A stretch of DNA of 64,000 bases from Cupriavidus pinatubonensis (GTDB taxonomy: Bacteria; Pseudomonadota; Gammaproteobacteria; Burkholderiales; Burkholderiaceae): assembly GCF_019602855.1 (NCBI RefSeq), contig NZ_CP080766.1, positions 1,178,001-1,242,000 of the forward strand, given 5' to 3'. The stretch's first letter is position 1; every line of letters starts with the position of its first letter. The notes under the pieces were generated by a model. The model ran no database searches. It had not been told where the DNA came from and saw nothing but the letters and a program-made list of their open reading frames with translations. A program made the position numbers and the translations under genes. This document shows positions 21,799-30,436 of this stretch, piece by piece.

Positions 21799-22248
21799 TT
21801 ATCGGAACCCCACAACCACCTGATTGCTCTTGCCCTGCAGCACCGGCGCCACCGGGCCCTGCCCCGGCAGCCGAAACGCAAACACAAAACCCTGGGTTGC
21901 ATCATCACCGTCGAAGGCGTCGGTCTTGCCTTCGGCCTGTGGCAGCAGCACGCAGCGCGTGTCGTTGCAGAGATAGGCCTGCAGATCCGTGGGCGGCGTC
22001 GCGGCAAAACTGTAGCGCCAGCGCACCGAGGTAATGACGCCTTCCGACTGCGGCAGGTTGCCGCTCGGCAGGATCGGGCGGGACACGGTACGCAGCCCGC
22101 GGCCATACAGCGCCGGGCCGTTGACCGATGCGCTCCAGCTGTGGTTCGTGCCGTCATCGGGCGCGGCCCACGTAATCGTCGCCATCGCAGCAAGCAGCGC
22201 CGCGATGGCATGCATGGCAACCTGACCTGAGCCGTGCCGCCCGCGCAT
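21799..22248 (-). CDS. flhE: flagellar protein FlhE
   Basis: FlhE is a small secreted periplasmic protein associated with the flagellar export system; in enterics its loss causes proton leakage through the export channel. This 149-residue protein has an N-terminal hydrophobic signal ending near ATITWAAP and two Cys in LCNDTRCVLLP that could form a disulfide. The start at 22248 overlaps the fliA stop as TGATG; an internal ATG at 22215 would give a tighter signal peptide. It closes the flhB-flhA-flhF-flhG-fliA operon, whereas in enterics flhE follows flhA directly. Confidence 0.82.
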   Translation of the reverse strand: MRGRHGSGQVAMHAIAALLAAMATITWAAPDDGTNHSWSASVNGPALYGRGLRTVSRPILPSGNLPQSEGVITSVRWRYSFAATPPTDLQAYLCNDTRCVLLPQAEGKTDAFDGDDATQGFVFAFRLPGQGPVAPVLQGKSNQVVVGFR

Positions 22249-22964
22249 CAGAGCAGCCCGCGCAGTTGGTTGCGCAGGCGCGTAATGGCTTGCCCGCGGA
22301 TCTGGCACACGCGCGATTCGGTCACGTCGAGCACGGCGCCGATTTCGCGCAGGTTGAGTTCCTGGTCATAGCACAGTGAAAGCACCAGCTTTTCGCGCTC
22401 GGGCAGGCGCTCGATGGCGCGGATCAGGGCTGCGCGCATGCCGTTTTCCATCAGCTGCGTGAGCGGGTTGCCGTCTTCGCTGCCGCCAAGGTGGCGATCG
22501 AGGAAGTCCTCTTCCCCGGAGCGCTCGAAATCTTCATAGTGCAGCAGCTGGCAGCCATAGACCTCGTTGAGCAAGGTCTGGTATTCGTCCAGCGGCATTT
22601 CCAGTTCCTGCGCAACCTCCGAATCCAGCGGTGCACGGCCAAGCTTCTGCTCGAGGCCGCGCTGCGTGCGTTCGATACGGCGCGTGAACTGCCGCAGGCT
22701 GCGCGACTGCCAGTCGTTGGCGCGCACCTCGTCGAGCATGGCGCCGCGGATACGCTGGCTGGCGTAGGTTTCGAACCGCGCGCCATGGGTGTCCTCATAG
22801 CGCTTGGCCGCGTCGAGCAGGCCGATCATGCCGGCCTGGATCAGGTCGTCGATCTGCACGCTGGCCGGCAGCTTGGCCGCCAGTTGCAATGCGATGCGGC
22901 GCACGAGCTGCGCGTGGGTCTTGACCACATCGGCCTGTTCGAGCTTTCCCTGGATCGTGTACAT
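22248..22964 (-). CDS. fliA: RNA polymerase sigma-28 factor for flagellar genes
   Basis: FliA directs RNA polymerase to late flagellar and chemotaxis promoters. The sigma regions are all present in 238 residues: region 2 (DLIQAGMIGLLDAAKRYEDT, ASQRIRGAMLDEVRANDWQS), region 3 (LEQKLGRAPLDSEVAQELEM) and region 4 (LPEREKLVLSLCYDQELNLR with IGAVLDVTESRVCQIRGQA). It is the fifth gene of the operon driven from upstream of flhB, where a FliA-type promoter is visible, so it probably reinforces its own expression. Its antagonist flgM lies 2.5 kb to the left. Confidence 0.97.
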   Translation of the reverse strand: MYTIQGKLEQADVVKTHAQLVRRIALQLAAKLPASVQIDDLIQAGMIGLLDAAKRYEDTHGARFETYASQRIRGAMLDEVRANDWQSRSLRQFTRRIERTQRGLEQKLGRAPLDSEVAQELEMPLDEYQTLLNEVYGCQLLHYEDFERSGEEDFLDRHLGGSEDGNPLTQLMENGMRAALIRAIERLPEREKLVLSLCYDQELNLREIGAVLDVTESRVCQIRGQAITRLRNQLRGLL

Positions 22965-23056
22965 GGTGGAATTCTCGTGAATGCTTGCTTGCAGAACCTG
23001 CCCGTTTTTGCGGGCCGGCGGCTCAGGGTCTTCGTCAATTTCGAATAGTCACGGCA

Positions 23057-23866
23057 TCAGGCCGCCACGGCAGCGTGCGCAGCCGATGCAGCCGGCTCGG
23101 CACGCAATGGCCATGCGCCGATGCCGCTGGCAATGCGGCGCAATCCGGTCGTCGCGGGCGCTGCGGGGTAGGCTTCCACCACGCACCGTCCGAGCTCCAC
23201 GCTGCGCGTGACCAGCGTGTCCGCCGGCAACCAGCCGGCACAGCCGATCTCGACGCCCAGGTACTGCCGTCCTGTGCGCGCCAGGTTCCCTGTGATCGCC
23301 TGAACGGTGGCCTCATTGGCCGCCATGTTGACCACCAGATGGAAATGCCGACAAGCGTACAGATGGTGCAGCCGCTTGATGCAGGCATATGCCGCGGTAA
23401 TAGACGCCAGTTCCGGCCGCATCACCACGAGCACATTGTGTGCGGCCCCCGCCAACGGTGAGAGCGCACCGTCGCCGTCCGTGGCGGCATCGACCAGCAC
23501 CGTGCGAAAACCCGACAGTGGATCCGCCGATGGCGCACCTTGCTGCGTTGCCTTGCCAGCCGGCAGCACCGCGACGGCACTGGCCGGACGCGCACCGAGT
23601 GCGGTCTCCAGCGTCATGCGGCCAGCCTGCACGTCGGCAAGCGTGCCGGCTGGCTCGGCCCCCGACAAGCGCACGGCATGGCCCGCGTTGTCCTCATCGG
23701 CAAGCAGCACGCGTTCGCCCTGCATCGCCAGCGCATGCGACAGGCCCAATGCGATCGTCGTCGCACCGGCACCGCGTTCGCTGGCCACCACCGCAATGCG
23801 GCGCGTGACACGCGGCGCCAGCATGCGTCGCAGGCTTTCGGCCTGGTCCATTGCGAGCGCGCTCAC
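23057..23866 (-). CDS. flhG: FlhG/FleN-like MinD-family protein with degenerate P-loop
   Basis: FlhG proteins are MinD-like ATPases that limit flagellar number and regulate FlhF. The 269 residues start MDQAESLRRM in the FlhG manner after a GTG at 23866 that overlaps the flhF stop (GTGA). The deviant Walker A, normally GKGGVGKT, reads ERGAGATT, so on ungapped alignment both the signature Lys and the P-loop Lys are missing. The DxD of switch I (LLADEDN) and a switch II-like Asp (VLVDAATDG) are kept. The C-terminal half is weakly conserved. Position between flhF and fliA supports the name; ATPase activity is doubtful. Confidence 0.85.
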   Translation of the reverse strand: MSALAMDQAESLRRMLAPRVTRRIAVVASERGAGATTIALGLSHALAMQGERVLLADEDNAGHAVRLSGAEPAGTLADVQAGRMTLETALGARPASAVAVLPAGKATQQGAPSADPLSGFRTVLVDAATDGDGALSPLAGAAHNVLVVMRPELASITAAYACIKRLHHLYACRHFHLVVNMAANEATVQAITGNLARTGRQYLGVEIGCAGWLPADTLVTRSVELGRCVVEAYPAAPATTGLRRIASGIGAWPLRAEPAASAAHAAVAA

Positions 23867-26277
23867 GACACGACTCCCGGCGCCATGAGTTGGGGAAGTC
23901 CCACCACCACATTCGATTGCGCTTGCACGTCCGGCTCCGCAGACGCGTCGGCCTCGACGGCGTCAACGACCGGGCGGCCCGGATAGTTTTCGAGTACATC
24001 GAGCAAAGCCAGCAGGCGCCCCATGCCTTCATTCAGCACTGATCCCGGCACCGATGCGCCGCCGGGCTGTCTCGCAGCCGTGCGGCCGGCAAGGCGGGCC
24101 AGGAAGGCCGGGGCAGTAGCCGTGGGCGCGTGTTCGAGGCGCAGCACCGTCAGACCGAGCTGAAGCGCGGCCACGCTGCCGCCAGCGGCGCTTTCGCCAT
24201 CCTGAGCGAAATGATCGAGCGCATGGCGCAGCGTGCGGAACTGCGCATCCGCGTTGTCGGCCCACAGCGCCCAGCGTGCCGTGTGCGCGGCCCGGCCTGA
24301 CAGCTGCGGGTCGCACAGCAGGTAGCGCGTATCGAACAGTTCGCCCGAAGCGTGGTCGACCATTCTTGCAATCACGAGTTTCGCGTCGATGCCGCCTTCC
24401 GGTGCACCGCGGCCACGCACGGGGCCTTCCGGCACACGGACATCCGCCGTGGCGAGCCACTGCGCGGCCTCGCGGCCACGCACGGTGAACTCGCCCATGG
24501 CGTGGAACGTCAGCGTTTCGGCCAGTGCATCAAGCTTCCACGCCGCGCCGCCGGTGATCACGCGCGCCGTCTTGCGTGTGGCAGCGACCCAGCGCTCGCC
24601 GGATTGCTGCCAGCGCGCCAGCGTGGCCCCGGCCGGTAGCGCATCCAGCATATGCACGACGGGCCGCGCCGCGCCAAGGGTGGCGCGCAGCGTGGCGACC
24701 TCGGCGTCGGCTTCGCCCATGGCCTGGCCAGCACGTCCGGCAGGCGTAACCGTGGCCGCCAGCGGCATGCCGGTGCGGTCGCCCAGCCACAGCGTATGCA
24801 GCATCGACTGCGGCGCACGGCGTCCCGGTACTGGCACCTGCAGCGTGGCCGTCAGCGACAGCACGAAGTGGTCGCATTCGCGGTTCACGTCGCGGCAAAC
24901 CGCTTCGCGCACCTGCTGCGCCATCGGCCGCAGTGCGGGCGTATCAGCCGTGCGCTGCTGCCAGAGCTGGCGCGCCAGGTCGAAGCCATGCTGCGCGGCA
25001 TTGAGTTCATTCACGCACTGGCCCAGCGCGTCCGCGCTGTCGGTCAGCGACCGCAGCACATCGTCGGCGCCGCCCTGGCGGCCCGGCGCTTCGTCGAGGG
25101 TGCCGGCCTGGCGCCGTGCAGCATCTGCATCGGCAAACACCGAACCACGGCGCGGCGTCAGGAACGCACGCTCGACCAGCGAGGCGCCTTGCGCAAGCTC
25201 GAGGTGTTCCGGCACACGCTGTCCGGTGGACACGTAGAACACCGGCAAGCGATGGCGAATCACGACATCGAGCACGGAGCCCAGATGCGTGGCTTCGTCG
25301 AGCTTGCTGATGATGCAGCCGTCGACGCCACCGCCTTCCGGCACGGCGTCATGGCGGTAGGCATGCACCACCTCGTTGAGTGTGTCGCCATGGCTGGCGC
25401 CATTGAGCAGCAGCACACGCTGCACCGGCGCCTGCACGCCGGCAAGCATGGCGATCTGCTCCGACAGGTTGCGGTCCCGCTGGCTCATGCCGACGGTGTC
25501 GATGATCACCAGATGCTTGTCCTTCATCGCCGCGAGCGCGAAGCGCAGATCGGCAGCATCTTTCACCGCATGCACGGGCACGCCGAGGATATCGCCATAG
25601 ATGCGCAGCTGTTCATGCGCGCCGATACGGAAGCTGTCGGTGGTCAGCAGCGCCAGGCGCTCGGGACCGTGGCGCAGCACGTAGCGCGCGGCCAGCTTGG
25701 CCGTCGTGGTGGTCTTGCCCACGCCGGTCGGACCGATCAGCGCAAGCACGCCGCCCTGGTCGAACAGTGTGTCTTCGTTGTCGAGTACGGGCACCTTGCT
25801 GGCCAGCTCGCCGCGAATCCATGTCATGGCAGCGGGACGGTCGTAGCCAACCGGCAGCCGCGCCAGCAGCGTACGCGAAAGCTGTGCCGAGAAGCCGGCC
25901 CCGACCATCCAGGCGAACAGCGATTCGCGCAGCGGATCGCCATTGGAAACCGCGCCAGCGGCAGCGGCGGGGGCCAGCCCGGCCAATTGCCGTTCGAACA
26001 TGGCACGCATGGACTGCAGTTCGCCGCGCAGATCGTCGATGGCAGCCGGCTCGGGCGCTGCCACGACCGGCTCGGGCGCTGCCACGACCGGCGCGGGCGC
26101 CACGTAGACCTGCGCGCCGGCCGATGCGGCGCTCAGGTCGGTGTCGCGCATGGCTACGATTTCCACGCCGCCATCGATGGTGCGGTTGGACAGCACCACG
26201 GCATCGGGTCCCATGGCTTCGCGCACCTTGCGCATGGCTTCACGGCCGTTGGCCGCCACGAATTTCGCTACGCTCAT
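23863..26277 (-). CDS. flhF: flagellar SRP-type GTPase FlhF with long C-terminal extension
   Basis: FlhF is an SRP-like GTPase that sets flagellar placement. The start at 26277 gives MSVAKFVAANGREAMRKVRE, the conserved basic N-terminus; then come an Ala/Pro-rich linker (residues ~50-80), a helical N domain (~110-165) and the G domain (~175-372): GPTGVGKTTTTAKLA (182-196), TDSFRIGAHEQLRIY (213-227), IIDTVGMSQRD (258-268) and the SKLDEA specificity box. Canonical FlhF ends about here, but this protein runs on to residue 804. The ~400-residue extension keeps the operon's codon style and resembles no domain I recognise. It includes VLSLTATLQV, LHTLWLGDRTGMPLAATV and WALWADNADAQF. The gene is 10 bp from flhA and overlaps flhG. 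Confidence 0.93.
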   Translation of the reverse strand: MSVAKFVAANGREAMRKVREAMGPDAVVLSNRTIDGGVEIVAMRDTDLSAASAGAQVYVAPAPVVAAPEPVVAAPEPAAIDDLRGELQSMRAMFERQLAGLAPAAAAGAVSNGDPLRESLFAWMVGAGFSAQLSRTLLARLPVGYDRPAAMTWIRGELASKVPVLDNEDTLFDQGGVLALIGPTGVGKTTTTAKLAARYVLRHGPERLALLTTDSFRIGAHEQLRIYGDILGVPVHAVKDAADLRFALAAMKDKHLVIIDTVGMSQRDRNLSEQIAMLAGVQAPVQRVLLLNGASHGDTLNEVVHAYRHDAVPEGGGVDGCIISKLDEATHLGSVLDVVIRHRLPVFYVSTGQRVPEHLELAQGASLVERAFLTPRRGSVFADADAARRQAGTLDEAPGRQGGADDVLRSLTDSADALGQCVNELNAAQHGFDLARQLWQQRTADTPALRPMAQQVREAVCRDVNRECDHFVLSLTATLQVPVPGRRAPQSMLHTLWLGDRTGMPLAATVTPAGRAGQAMGEADAEVATLRATLGAARPVVHMLDALPAGATLARWQQSGERWVAATRKTARVITGGAAWKLDALAETLTFHAMGEFTVRGREAAQWLATADVRVPEGPVRGRGAPEGGIDAKLVIARMVDHASGELFDTRYLLCDPQLSGRAAHTARWALWADNADAQFRTLRHALDHFAQDGESAAGGSVAALQLGLTVLRLEHAPTATAPAFLARLAGRTAARQPGGASVPGSVLNEGMGRLLALLDVLENYPGRPVVDAVEADASAEPDVQAQSNVVVGLPQLMAPGVVS

Positions 26278-26287
26278 CTTGCGTTCC

Positions 26288-28369
26288 TCACGCACCGATC
26301 ATTGCGGTAATGCGGATATTGCGGTTGTCCGGCACTTCGGCATGGGACAACACCCTCAGCTGCGGCATGGTGCGACGCAGGAAGCGCGCCATCAGCGGGC
26401 GCAGTTGCGACGGCACCAGCAGCACCGGATCCAGGCCCATCTGCTCCTGGCGGCTCACAGCGCCCTGCGTCTGCTGCAGCAGCGCGTCGGCGAGGCCCGG
26501 CTCGATGCCGCCGCCATTGGTCAGCGCCTGCGACAGCACGCGCTCCAGGCCCGCGTCGAGGCCGATCACCTGCAGGTCGGCGCCATTGGGGAACAGCTGC
26601 TGCGTAATCGCGCGGCCCAGCGCCTGGCGCACCAGTGCGGTCAGTTCGTTCGGATCGCTGATCTTCGGCGCATGCTCGGCGAGCACATCCAGGATGGTGC
26701 GCATGTCGCGGATCGGCACGCCTTCGTCCAGCAGGTTCTGCAGGATCTTCTGCAGCGCCGTCAGCGAGATGGTCTTGGGCACGAGGTCCTCGGTCAGCTT
26801 GGGCGCTTCCTTGGCGATGCGGTCGAGCAGCATCTGCACTTCCTGGCGGCCCAGCAGTTCGGCGGCGTGCATGTGGATCAGGTGGTTCAGGTGCGTGGCG
26901 ACCACGGTGCTCGCATCCACCACGGTGTAGCCGAACGCCTGCGCCTGCTCCTTCATGCCGGCGTCGATCCACACGGCTTCCAGGCCGAACGCCGGGTCGC
27001 GCGTGGCCGTGCCCGGCAGCGTACCGCTGACCTGCCCGGGGTTGATTGCCATCCACTGTCCCGGCATGGCCTCGCCACGCCCGATCTCCACGCCCTTGAG
27101 CGTGATGCGGTAGGCGTTGGGCTTCAGTTCCAGGTTGTCGCGGATATGCACGACCGGCACCAGGAAGCCGATTTCCTGCGCCACCTTCTTGCGGATGCTC
27201 TTGATGCGGCCCAGCAGTTCGCCGTCTTGCGCGCGGTCCACCAGCGTGATCAGGCGGTAGCCCACTTCCATGCCGAGCGGGTCCACCAGCGTGACGTCGT
27301 CCCAGCTCGCTTCGGTCGATTCCGGCGCGGCGGCGGGTGCGCGCTCCTCGCGCTGCTTGGTCTGCTGCGCGGTGGCCTCGCGCTGCGCCAGGTAGCGGCC
27401 CAGCCAGATCAGGCTGCCGGCCAGCACCAGGAAGGCGAAATGCGGCATGCCGGGGATGATGCCCATCATGCCGATGATGCCGGCGGTCAGGTACAGCACG
27501 CGCGGATTGGCGAAAAGCTGGCCCGTGAGCTGCTCGCCCACGTCCTGCTCGTTCGACACGCGCGACACGATCACGCCGGCCGCGGTCGAAATCACCAGCG
27601 CAGGAATCTGCGCGACCAGGCCATCGCCAATGGTCAGCAGCGTGTAGTTGTGCACGGCGGTGCCGAAGTCCAGGTCGTGCTGGACCATGCCGACCACCAT
27701 GCCGGCGGCGACGTTGATGAACATGATCAGCAGGCCGGCGACGGCATCGCCGCGCACGAACTTGCTGGCACCGTCCATGGCGCCGTAGAAGTCGGATTCC
27801 TGCGCGACTTCCGCGCGGCGCTTCTTGGCCTGATCTTCATTGATCAGGCCGGCGTTCAGGTCGGCGTCGATCGACATCTGCTTGCCGGGCATGGAGTCCA
27901 GCATGAAACGCGCGCCCACTTCGGCGATACGGCCCGCGCCCTTGGTAATCACCATGAAGTTGATCACCACCAGGATCGCGAACACCACGATACCGACGGC
28001 GAAGTTGCCACCGACCAGGAAGTGACCGAACGCCTCGATCACCTTGCCGGCCGCGTCCGGGCCGGTATGGCCTTCGAGCAGCACCACGCGCGTGGACGCC
28101 ACGTTCAGCGACAGACGCAACAGCGTGGTGAACAGCAGCACGGCAGGAAACGCCGCGAAATCGAGCGGCTTCTGCGTGTACATGCTGACCAGCAGCACCA
28201 TGATGGCCAGTGCGATATTGAACGTGAACAGCAGGTCCAGCACGAACGCCGGCAGCGGCAGGATCATCATGCCGAGGATCATGACGATCAGCATCGGCCC
28301 GGTCATTGCCTTGAGCTGGCCCGCATTGCGCAGGCCTGGCAGTTTCAACAGGGAGTTCAGAGCGTTCAT
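26288..28369 (-). CDS. flhA: flagellar export gate protein FlhA
   Basis: FlhA is the large inner-membrane export-gate subunit that couples proton flow to secretion. At 693 residues it has the full family architecture: about eight transmembrane helices in the first ~320 residues, the FHIPEP-family signature in the FAVGIVVFAILVVINFMVIT to ARFMLDSMPGKQMSIDADLN region, and a large cytosolic C-terminal domain. Its ATG overlaps the flhB stop as ATGA, and flhF follows 10 bp later. Confidence 0.97.
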   Translation of the reverse strand: MNALNSLLKLPGLRNAGQLKAMTGPMLIVMILGMMILPLPAFVLDLLFTFNIALAIMVLLVSMYTQKPLDFAAFPAVLLFTTLLRLSLNVASTRVVLLEGHTGPDAAGKVIEAFGHFLVGGNFAVGIVVFAILVVINFMVITKGAGRIAEVGARFMLDSMPGKQMSIDADLNAGLINEDQAKKRRAEVAQESDFYGAMDGASKFVRGDAVAGLLIMFINVAAGMVVGMVQHDLDFGTAVHNYTLLTIGDGLVAQIPALVISTAAGVIVSRVSNEQDVGEQLTGQLFANPRVLYLTAGIIGMMGIIPGMPHFAFLVLAGSLIWLGRYLAQREATAQQTKQREERAPAAAPESTEASWDDVTLVDPLGMEVGYRLITLVDRAQDGELLGRIKSIRKKVAQEIGFLVPVVHIRDNLELKPNAYRITLKGVEIGRGEAMPGQWMAINPGQVSGTLPGTATRDPAFGLEAVWIDAGMKEQAQAFGYTVVDASTVVATHLNHLIHMHAAELLGRQEVQMLLDRIAKEAPKLTEDLVPKTISLTALQKILQNLLDEGVPIRDMRTILDVLAEHAPKISDPNELTALVRQALGRAITQQLFPNGADLQVIGLDAGLERVLSQALTNGGGIEPGLADALLQQTQGAVSRQEQMGLDPVLLVPSQLRPLMARFLRRTMPQLRVLSHAEVPDNRNIRITAMIGA

Positions 28370-29508
28370 GCGCGGCTTTCCGGAACGGCGAGTTCGTCCG
28401 GCACCAGGAGATCGCTGGGCGCCGACGGCTGCGGGCCTTGCGAGTAGTGCCAGTGTTTCAGTTGATAGACCCAGGCCAGGACTTCAGCCACGGCGGTGTA
28501 GAGGCCGGCCGGGATTTCCTGCCCCAGGTCCACATGGCGGTGCAGCGCGCGCGCCAGCGGCGGCGCGGACATCAGCGGAATACGGTGTTCGGCGGCGAGT
28601 TCGCGGATGCGCGCGGCCACCTCATCGGTACCCTTTGCGATCACGCGCGGCGCGCTCATGCGGCCTTCCTCGTAGCGCAGCGCCACGGCGAAGTGGGTCG
28701 GGTTGGTCACGACCACATCGGCCTTGGGCACTTCCTGCATCATCCGGCGCCGCGCCATGGCGCGCTGCTGCTGGCGGATGCGTCCCTTGATGTGCGGATC
28801 GCCTTCGCTTTCCTTGAATTCCTGCTTGACCTCTTCCTTGCTCATGCGCAGCTTCTTGAAGTGCTCCCAGAACTGCCAGGGCACATCGATGGCTGCAACC
28901 AGCAGCAATGAGAGCACCACGGGCACGCAGCAGCGCAGCACCATGTCGAGCATATGCAGCAAGGCTTCCTGGACCGGGGCGTTCATCAGCGCGATGGCAT
29001 CGGGCAGCCGGTGCCACACGACCCAGGCGCCGACGCTGCCGACCAGCAGCGACTTGGCGATGGCCTTGACCAGCTCCGCCACGGAATGCACCGAGAACAT
29101 CCGGCCCAGGCCGGACATTGGCGACATGCGGCCGAAGTTCGGCATGAGCGCCTTGGTCGAGAATGTCCAGCCGCCCATCAGCAGCGGCGCCGCTACAGCG
29201 GCCACGCCGAACAGCAGCAGCAGCGGCATGAACGCGAGCAGGCTTTCCCAGATCACGTTGGCAAAGCGCGACAGCATGCGCGACGTGTCGAAGGCGGTGG
29301 CCGGCTCGAAACGCAGTGATTGCCGCATGACTGTGTCCAGCGAGCGGCCGATCGTGCCACCGAGCGTCCAAAGGCCGATCACGCCGGTCATCAGCATGAT
29401 GAACGTGGCGAGTTCGCGCGAGCGAACGACCTGCCCCTCCTCGCGCGCCTTTTCCAGGCGCCGGGGTGAGGCGGGTTCGGTCTTCTCGAGATCGCTTTCG
29501 TCGGACAT
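28366..29508 (-). CDS. flhB: flagellar export switch protein FlhB
   Basis: FlhB is the export-gate protein that switches substrate class from rod/hook to filament. Four transmembrane helices precede a cytosolic domain with the autocleavage motif NPTH (VVVTNPTHFAVALRYEEGRM). The start at 29508 gives MSDESDLEKTEPASPRRLEK, the family N-terminus. The length is 380 residues. It is the first gene of flhB-flhA-flhF-flhG-fliA-flhE and lies behind a sigma-28-type promoter 144-171 bp upstream. Confidence 0.97.
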   Translation of the reverse strand: MSDESDLEKTEPASPRRLEKAREEGQVVRSRELATFIMLMTGVIGLWTLGGTIGRSLDTVMRQSLRFEPATAFDTSRMLSRFANVIWESLLAFMPLLLLFGVAAVAAPLLMGGWTFSTKALMPNFGRMSPMSGLGRMFSVHSVAELVKAIAKSLLVGSVGAWVVWHRLPDAIALMNAPVQEALLHMLDMVLRCCVPVVLSLLLVAAIDVPWQFWEHFKKLRMSKEEVKQEFKESEGDPHIKGRIRQQQRAMARRRMMQEVPKADVVVTNPTHFAVALRYEEGRMSAPRVIAKGTDEVAARIRELAAEHRIPLMSAPPLARALHRHVDLGQEIPAGLYTAVAEVLAWVYQLKHWHYSQGPQPSAPSDLLVPDELAVPESRA

Positions 29509-29651
29509 CCACGCTCCGGTGACAGGACGGTCAGGCGGCACGCAAAGGCCGCCATGGGTCAGCGAGGATTATCGAAGCGCGCCCGGACAGGCATTAGGCG
29601 GAAAAGGCGGGGGATTTCGGTGCTGTTTGGAAAATGAGCACCGGCAGGGAG

Positions 29652-29679
29652 TTAACGGCACCTGACAGCACCGACTTTA
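29652..29679 (-). promoter_or_regulatory. FliA-type promoter of the flhB-fliA operon
   Basis: On the minus strand TAAAG, 15 bases, then GCCGTTAA: one mismatch from the GCCGATAA box, with the same spacing as the perfect flgK promoter. It points at flhB, and the operon downstream includes fliA. Another promoter for first-round FlhDC activation must exist, but I cannot identify it by eye. Confidence 0.8.
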
Positions 29680-29730
29680 GGGCGGGAATGGAGCGAGCGG
29701 CACCGGAAGGTCCGGCCGGCAAGACCGTTC

Positions 29731-29759
29731 CTCCCTCTTCCATGTGATGGAAGAGGGAG
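29731..29759 (-). terminator. perfect 13-bp hairpin after cheZ
   Basis: CTCCCTCTTCCAT (29731-29743) and ATGGAAGAGGGAG (29747-29759) pair perfectly around a 3-base loop. It lies 29-57 bp past the cheZ stop, the expected end of the motility/chemotaxis operon. No T-run follows, so it is either a non-classical terminator or a dispersed repeat element. Confidence 0.5.
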
Positions 29760-29787
29760 AAACCAGAAGATACCGCTCAGAAGCCGC

Positions 29788-30420
29788 TCAGAAGCCCAGG
29801 CTGGCCAGCAGGTCGTCGACCTGCGACTGGTCGGAAACGACGTCCGCCTTGCCTTCCGGGTTGATCTGCGGGCCGTTGAGCAGCGTTGCGGCTTGCGCTT
29901 CCGAGCGTCGCTCGCTAGGCACGTTCTCGATCAGGACCTGCAGCAGCTCATGCTCGAGCGTGCGGATCATGTCCATCATCTTCTTGATGACTTGGCCGGT
30001 CAGGTCCTGGAAGTCCTGCGCCATCATGATGTCCAGCAGATGGCTGCCGGTGGCGCGGGCCTGTTTCGGCACGTCGGTCAGGAATTCGCGCGTGTCGAGC
30101 ACCAGGGCGCGGGCATCGCCGAGCTCCACCGGCGTTTCGAACCACGCGTCCCAGCGCTTGTCCAGGGCTTCGGCCTGCTGTTCAAGGCTGGCCTGGATCG
30201 GCTGCGCCAGTTCCACGGCATTGAGCGTACGCTCCGCCGCTTGTTCCGTCATGGCCGCAATGTAGTTCAGGCGGTCACGCGCATCCGGAATGGCCTGGGC
30301 GGCGCGCTCGATTTCCTTGTCCAGGCCGAGCTCGCGCATATTGTCGCGCAGCATCCGCGTCAGATTGCCGATGCGGAGGATCAGTTGCTCTGCGGAATCG
30401 TGGGGAAGAGTCGCAGTCAT
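29788..30420 (-). CDS. cheZ: CheY-P phosphatase
   Basis: CheZ speeds dephosphorylation of CheY-P. This 210-residue helical protein carries the active-site region [20 protein letters not shown] with its catalytic Gln, and ends in [14 protein letters not shown], the CheY-binding C-terminal peptide of the family. The start at 30420 ([20 protein letters not shown]) sits behind a Shine-Dalgarno-like AAGGAGCG. The upstream frame overlaps cheY and is not used. It is last in the cheA-cheZ run, 16 bp after cheY. Confidence 0.95.
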   Translation of the reverse strand: MTATLPHDSAEQLILRIGNLTRMLRDNMRELGLDKEIERAAQAIPDARDRLNYIAAMTEQAAERTLNAVELAQPIQASLEQQAEALDKRWDAWFETPVELGDARALVLDTREFLTDVPKQARATGSHLLDIMMAQDFQDLTGQVIKKMMDMIRTLEHELLQVLIENVPSERRSEAQAATLLNGPQINPEGKADVVSDQSQVDDLLASLGF

Positions 30421-30436
30421 GGGACGCTCCTTGGCT

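Noticed and set aside
24652..26310. A long plus-strand frame opposite flhF
   Set aside because: It has shadow composition (His/Arg/Gln-rich) and lies wholly opposite a gene with clear GTPase motifs.
26141..28447. A 768-codon plus-strand frame opposite flhA
   Set aside because: It mirrors flhA codon bias and shows no protein-like pattern of its own.
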